Assembly (NCBI GenBank): GCA_003022565.1
Contig: PXTN01000020.1
Location: 1-36,706 of the forward strand
DNA: 36,706 bases
Origin: Bacteroidetes bacterium QS_3_64_15
Lineage (GTDB): Bacteria > Bacteroidota > Rhodothermia > Rhodothermales > Salinibacteraceae
Direction: 5' to 3'
The stretch's first letter is position 1; each line of letters opens with the position of its first letter. Under the pieces are notes generated by a model, which saw only the letters and a program-made list of their open reading frames with translations, was not told the DNA's origin and did no database searches. The translations under genes and the position numbers were made by a program. Shown here one piece after another: positions 33,986 through 36,706 of the stretch.

Positions 33986-36493
33986 ATGCTTGGTACACTC
34001 GGCGAACTTCTCCTCGTCATCGCGTTCGTGGCGTGTGGCCTCTCGGCCTTGGCCTTCTTCTGGGCCGCCCGTGCCGACGAAGATGCGAGCATGGCGGGTC
34101 TCTGGACGCGCACGGGCCGCCTCGCCTGGGGCGCGATGGGAGCGGCCGTTGGAGCTGCGTCCGGCGTGCTCTGGTACCTGATTCTCACCCACCAGTACCA
34201 GTACGCGTACGTCTACCAGCAGTCCTCCAACGACCTCCCGCTGCACTACCTCGTCTCCACGTTCTGGGCGGGACAGGAAGGCTCCTTTCTGTTCTGGGCG
34301 CTCATGATGTGCGTCGTGGGCGGCCTCCTCATCGCCTACGTCCAGCGGGAGTACGAGACGCCAGTGATGGCCGTCGTGGGGCTCTGCCAACTGTTTCTGC
34401 TGTCGATGATCGTGGGGCTGCAGTTTGGGCCGGTGGAGATCGGCTCTTCGCCCTTCATGACACTGCCGGAGAAGTTTACCGACGCGCCCATCTTTCAGCA
34501 AAATCCGGGCTTCGTGCCGGCCGACGGGCAGGGGCTCAACGACCTGCTTCAGAACCCCTGGATGACCATCCATCCGCCGGTGCTCTTCCTGGGCTTCTCG
34601 GCGATGGTGGTGCCCTTTGCGTTCGCGGTCGCGGCCCTCTGGAAGAAGCGCTACACGCAGTGGGTGCGGCCGGCCCTGCCGTGGACCCTGTTTGCCGTCC
34701 TGGCCCTGGGCGTGGCCATCGCGATGGGCGGCTACTGGGCGTACGTCACGCTCTCGTTCGGGGGCTACTGGGCTTGGGACCCCGTCGAAAACTCATCGCT
34801 CGTGCCCTGGCTACTGGGGATAGCGGCCTTCCACACGATGCTGGTGCAGAAGAAGAGCGGATCGAGTCAGAAGGCGTCTCTCCTCCTCTCCATCGCCGCG
34901 TACCTGTTCGTCATCTACTCCACGTTCCTTACCCGCAGCGGCATTCTGGGAGACGTGTCGGTTCACTCGTTCGTTAGCCTCGGGCTTTACAACCAGCTTC
35001 TCCTCTGGATCGCGGTCCTCGGCGGCCTGGGCATCGGCCTGTTTGTCGCCCGGTACGGCGAGCTTCCCATGCCCGACGAGGAGCCCCGCACCCTCTCGCG
35101 GGAGTTCATGATCCTCTGCGGGGCCCTCCTGCTGACCGCCACCGCCGCCGTCATCATCCTCGGCACGAGTGCGCCCATCTTTGGGCAGATCTTCCGCGAC
35201 AACCCCTCGGCCGTTCCGCAGTCGTTTTACAACCGCTGGACGCTCCCGCTGGCCCTGGGCTTCGTCTTCCTGGCCGGCCTCGGCCAGCTCTTTTGGTGGA
35301 AGAAGATGGACGTGGCGACGGTGAACCGAGTCCTCCTCAAGCCCCTCGCTCTGGCCACCGCGAGCACCATTGCGATCCTGATCCTTACGCCGTTCGCAGA
35401 GCAGGCCCTCGTCATTCCGGCAGGCACCGGTGGCGCGACGCAGACGGCCTCGGCCAACCTGCTCGGCGGCCTTGCCGAGTTCTGGACTGCGTATGGGCAG
35501 GCCATTCAGATGCTCCTTCTGCTCTTCGTCGGCTTCTTCTCGCTGTTCGGCAACGGGATGGTGCTCTGGCGCATCCTCCGGGGCAATCCGCGCATGGCCG
35601 GCGGCGCCCTCTCGCACGTAGGCTTCGCCCTCATCATCCTGGGCATTATCGCCTCCAACGGCTTTGACCAGGCCCTGCCCCGCATCGGGACTCCCACCTC
35701 GGCCAACGAGGATCAGATGCCCCGGGAAAACTTCGTGGTGGCCAAGGGGCAGACGCGTATTGTGAACGGCTACCGGGTCACCTACGAGGGCAAGACGACC
35801 ACCAACCGGGGCCGCGGGCAGTACCTCCTCAACATCCGCGATCCGAACGGGCGCACGCATACGTTCAAACCAGTGGCGTACCAGGGCAGCAACGACCAGT
35901 GGTTTAAGCACCCGGATGTCAAAGCGTTTTTGGAAAAAGACCTCTTCGTTTCCGTGACGCCGAAAGAGGCAACGGGCGTTGCCCAGGACGAGGGCCCGCC
36001 GGGCGGTGAGTTTCAGTTGGCCGAGGGCGACTCCACCCTTCTCGGGGGCCAGGAATACGCGGTTGCCTTCCGTGGCTTCGAAGTGTTGAAGGGACCGGGT
36101 GGTAGCGGTATGGAAGCCACAGCCACAGATGAGCGCGTGCCCGACGATGCGCAGATGGCGGTCGGGGCCCGCGTGCGCATCACGAATCTGGAGACCCAGG
36201 AGACCCGGTCGCTCATGCCCATCTACGTCGTGATGAACGACAATTCGCAGCAATACGTCGAGAACCGGGTCGCGGACTGGGACCTGCGCATGTCCTTCAC
36301 GGAGATGGACGCCAACAGCGGCAAGGCAACGTTCGCGGTGAAGGGGGTGGACGTGATGCCCGACAACTGGGTGGTGGTGCAGGCCTACACGAAGCCGCTG
36401 ATCAGCATTCTTTGGATCGGCGTTATCGTGCTTTCGTTGGGCTTCGTCGTCTCCATCGCCCGCCGCGTGCAGGACATTCGTTTTCGGCGATGA
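33986..36493 (+). CDS. ccmF: Cytochrome c biogenesis protein CcmF (haem lyase component)
   Basis: CcmF is an inner-membrane protein of system I cytochrome c maturation, transferring haem to apocytochrome c. From the ATG at 33986 the product has 835 residues (an ATG at 33959 adds nine). It has about 14 or 15 transmembrane helices. The haem-handling tryptophan-rich motif is in 'GGYWAWDPVENSSLVPWLLG', preceded by 'WMTIHPPVLFLGF'. A periplasmic region follows (about 580-800), with a last helix near 808-825 ('ISILWIGVIVLSLGFVVSIA'). That region is typical of CcmF/CcsA-family proteins. Other ccm genes are not in the window and may follow. Confidence 0.95.
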   Translation: MLGTLGELLLVIAFVACGLSALAFFWAARADEDASMAGLWTRTGRLAWGAMGAAVGAASGVLWYLILTHQYQYAYVYQQSSNDLPLHYLVSTFWAGQEGSFLFWALMMCVVGGLLIAYVQREYETPVMAVVGLCQLFLLSMIVGLQFGPVEIGSSPFMTLPEKFTDAPIFQQNPGFVPADGQGLNDLLQNPWMTIHPPVLFLGFSAMVVPFAFAVAALWKKRYTQWVRPALPWTLFAVLALGVAIAMGGYWAYVTLSFGGYWAWDPVENSSLVPWLLGIAAFHTMLVQKKSGSSQKASLLLSIAAYLFVIYSTFLTRSGILGDVSVHSFVSLGLYNQLLLWIAVLGGLGIGLFVARYGELPMPDEEPRTLSREFMILCGALLLTATAAVIILGTSAPIFGQIFRDNPSAVPQSFYNRWTLPLALGFVFLAGLGQLFWWKKMDVATVNRVLLKPLALATASTIAILILTPFAEQALVIPAGTGGATQTASANLLGGLAEFWTAYGQAIQMLLLLFVGFFSLFGNGMVLWRILRGNPRMAGGALSHVGFALIILGIIASNGFDQALPRIGTPTSANEDQMPRENFVVAKGQTRIVNGYRVTYEGKTTTNRGRGQYLLNIRDPNGRTHTFKPVAYQGSNDQWFKHPDVKAFLEKDLFVSVTPKEATGVAQDEGPPGGEFQLAEGDSTLLGGQEYAVAFRGFEVLKGPGGSGMEATATDERVPDDAQMAVGARVRITNLETQETRSLMPIYVVMNDNSQQYVENRVADWDLRMSFTEMDANSGKATFAVKGVDVMPDNWVVVQAYTKPLISILWIGVIVLSLGFVVSIARRVQDIRFRR

Positions 36494-36526
36494 CCTGCTT
36501 CTGTCCAAGAGCTGCAGGCATGACGC

Positions 36527-36551
36527 ATCGAGGGAGGCAGCCTCCGTCGAT
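36527..36551 (+). terminator. Possible hairpin after ccmF
   Basis: ATCGAGGGAGGC-A-GCCTCCGTCGAT pairs at 11 of 12 positions, with a larger loop when folded. It starts 33 nt after the ccmF stop and lacks a U-tract, so termination is uncertain. The inner GGAGGC/GCCTCC core recurs at 30591-30605. Confidence 0.35.
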
Positions 36552-36637
36552 CTCGTAGCATCGTTAGGTCACGAGTCGGGTTCAGGGGGCCACGAATCTG
36601 CCTCCGTCGTATCAGTGACAATCCCGACCCGTCCACC

Positions 36638-36703
36638 CTCATGACTCATCAACTCATGACTCATCAACTCATGACTCATCAACTCATGACTCGCAACTCA
36701 TGA
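36638..36703 (+). repeat. Alternating 7/8-base tandem array (CTCATGA / CTCATCAA)
   Basis: A 15-base unit made of CTCATGA plus CTCATCAA occurs three times perfectly, followed by CTCATGA, CTCGCAA and CTCATGA at the window end. The array is the least degenerate in the window and continues to within three bases of the edge. It lies in the gap after ccmF, which has no gene in the visible 213 bases. Confidence 0.85.
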
Positions 36704-36706
36704 CCC

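Noticed and set aside
34811..36508. 565-codon minus-strand frame opposite ccmF
   Set aside because: Antisense shadow of ccmF in high-GC DNA. The translation lacks membrane or domain signals.
36638..36706. Possible CRISPR array at the window end
   Set aside because: The units are 7/8 bases with no unique spacers and no cas genes nearby. It is a simple tandem array.

Overview
The window looks like a chromosomal segment from a high-GC, probably halophilic member of the Rhodothermota, close to Salinibacter. This is inferred from the Asp/Glu-rich proteome, the Bacteroidetes-type ECF sigma/FecR/TonB receptor/DUF4249 set, a bacillithiol gene (bshC), and the near absence of Shine-Dalgarno motifs before the genes. 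No rRNA, tRNA, CRISPR array, prophage or insertion sequence was seen. Most genes are housekeeping.

Layout. 1-6.6 kb: the tail of a RES-domain protein, an outer-membrane beta-barrel protein, a BamA/TamA-like protein divergent from a small exported protein, mutY, and two small membrane proteins on the minus strand. 6.6-9.4 kb: the groES-groEL operon behind a variant CIRCE operator and ending in a strong terminator. 9.4-15.3 kb, minus strand: a frameshifted acyl-CoA synthetase/GNAT fusion, small genes (one plus-strand, one frameshifted), a HerA-like ATPase and a small membrane protein. 15.4-22.8 kb: rlmN (minus), then hisD, hisC, a bifunctional-nuclease-family protein, bshC and an HD-domain hydrolase (plus). 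22.7-26.6 kb, minus strand: a small membrane protein, an amber-interrupted small gene, a purine nucleoside phosphorylase, and recX coupled directly to an AI-2E-family permease. 26.8-32.6 kb, minus strand: ECF sigma factor, FecR anti-sigma, STN-TonB receptor and DUF4249 protein, which together look like a surface-signalled uptake system. 32.7-36.7 kb: two small genes, an RlpA-like lipoprotein and ccmF.

The most unusual content lies between the genes. At least a dozen gaps hold short degenerate tandem arrays with a 7-base or 8-base period. They often abut a start codon (506) or a stop codon (rlmN, purine phosphorylase, tonB receptor, bshC), and in mutY they appear to have become coding sequence. 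A second dispersed element, an 18-bp palindrome of consensus TCCCGACNGCNGTCGGGA, occurs five times, twice inside coding sequence. Three genes appear broken: the acyl-CoA synthetase/GNAT fusion (apparent 19-nt loss of a conserved glycine-rich segment), a small gene beside the HerA-like ATPase (one-base frameshift), and a small gene with an in-frame TAG. Sequencing or assembly error cannot be excluded for these from sequence alone.
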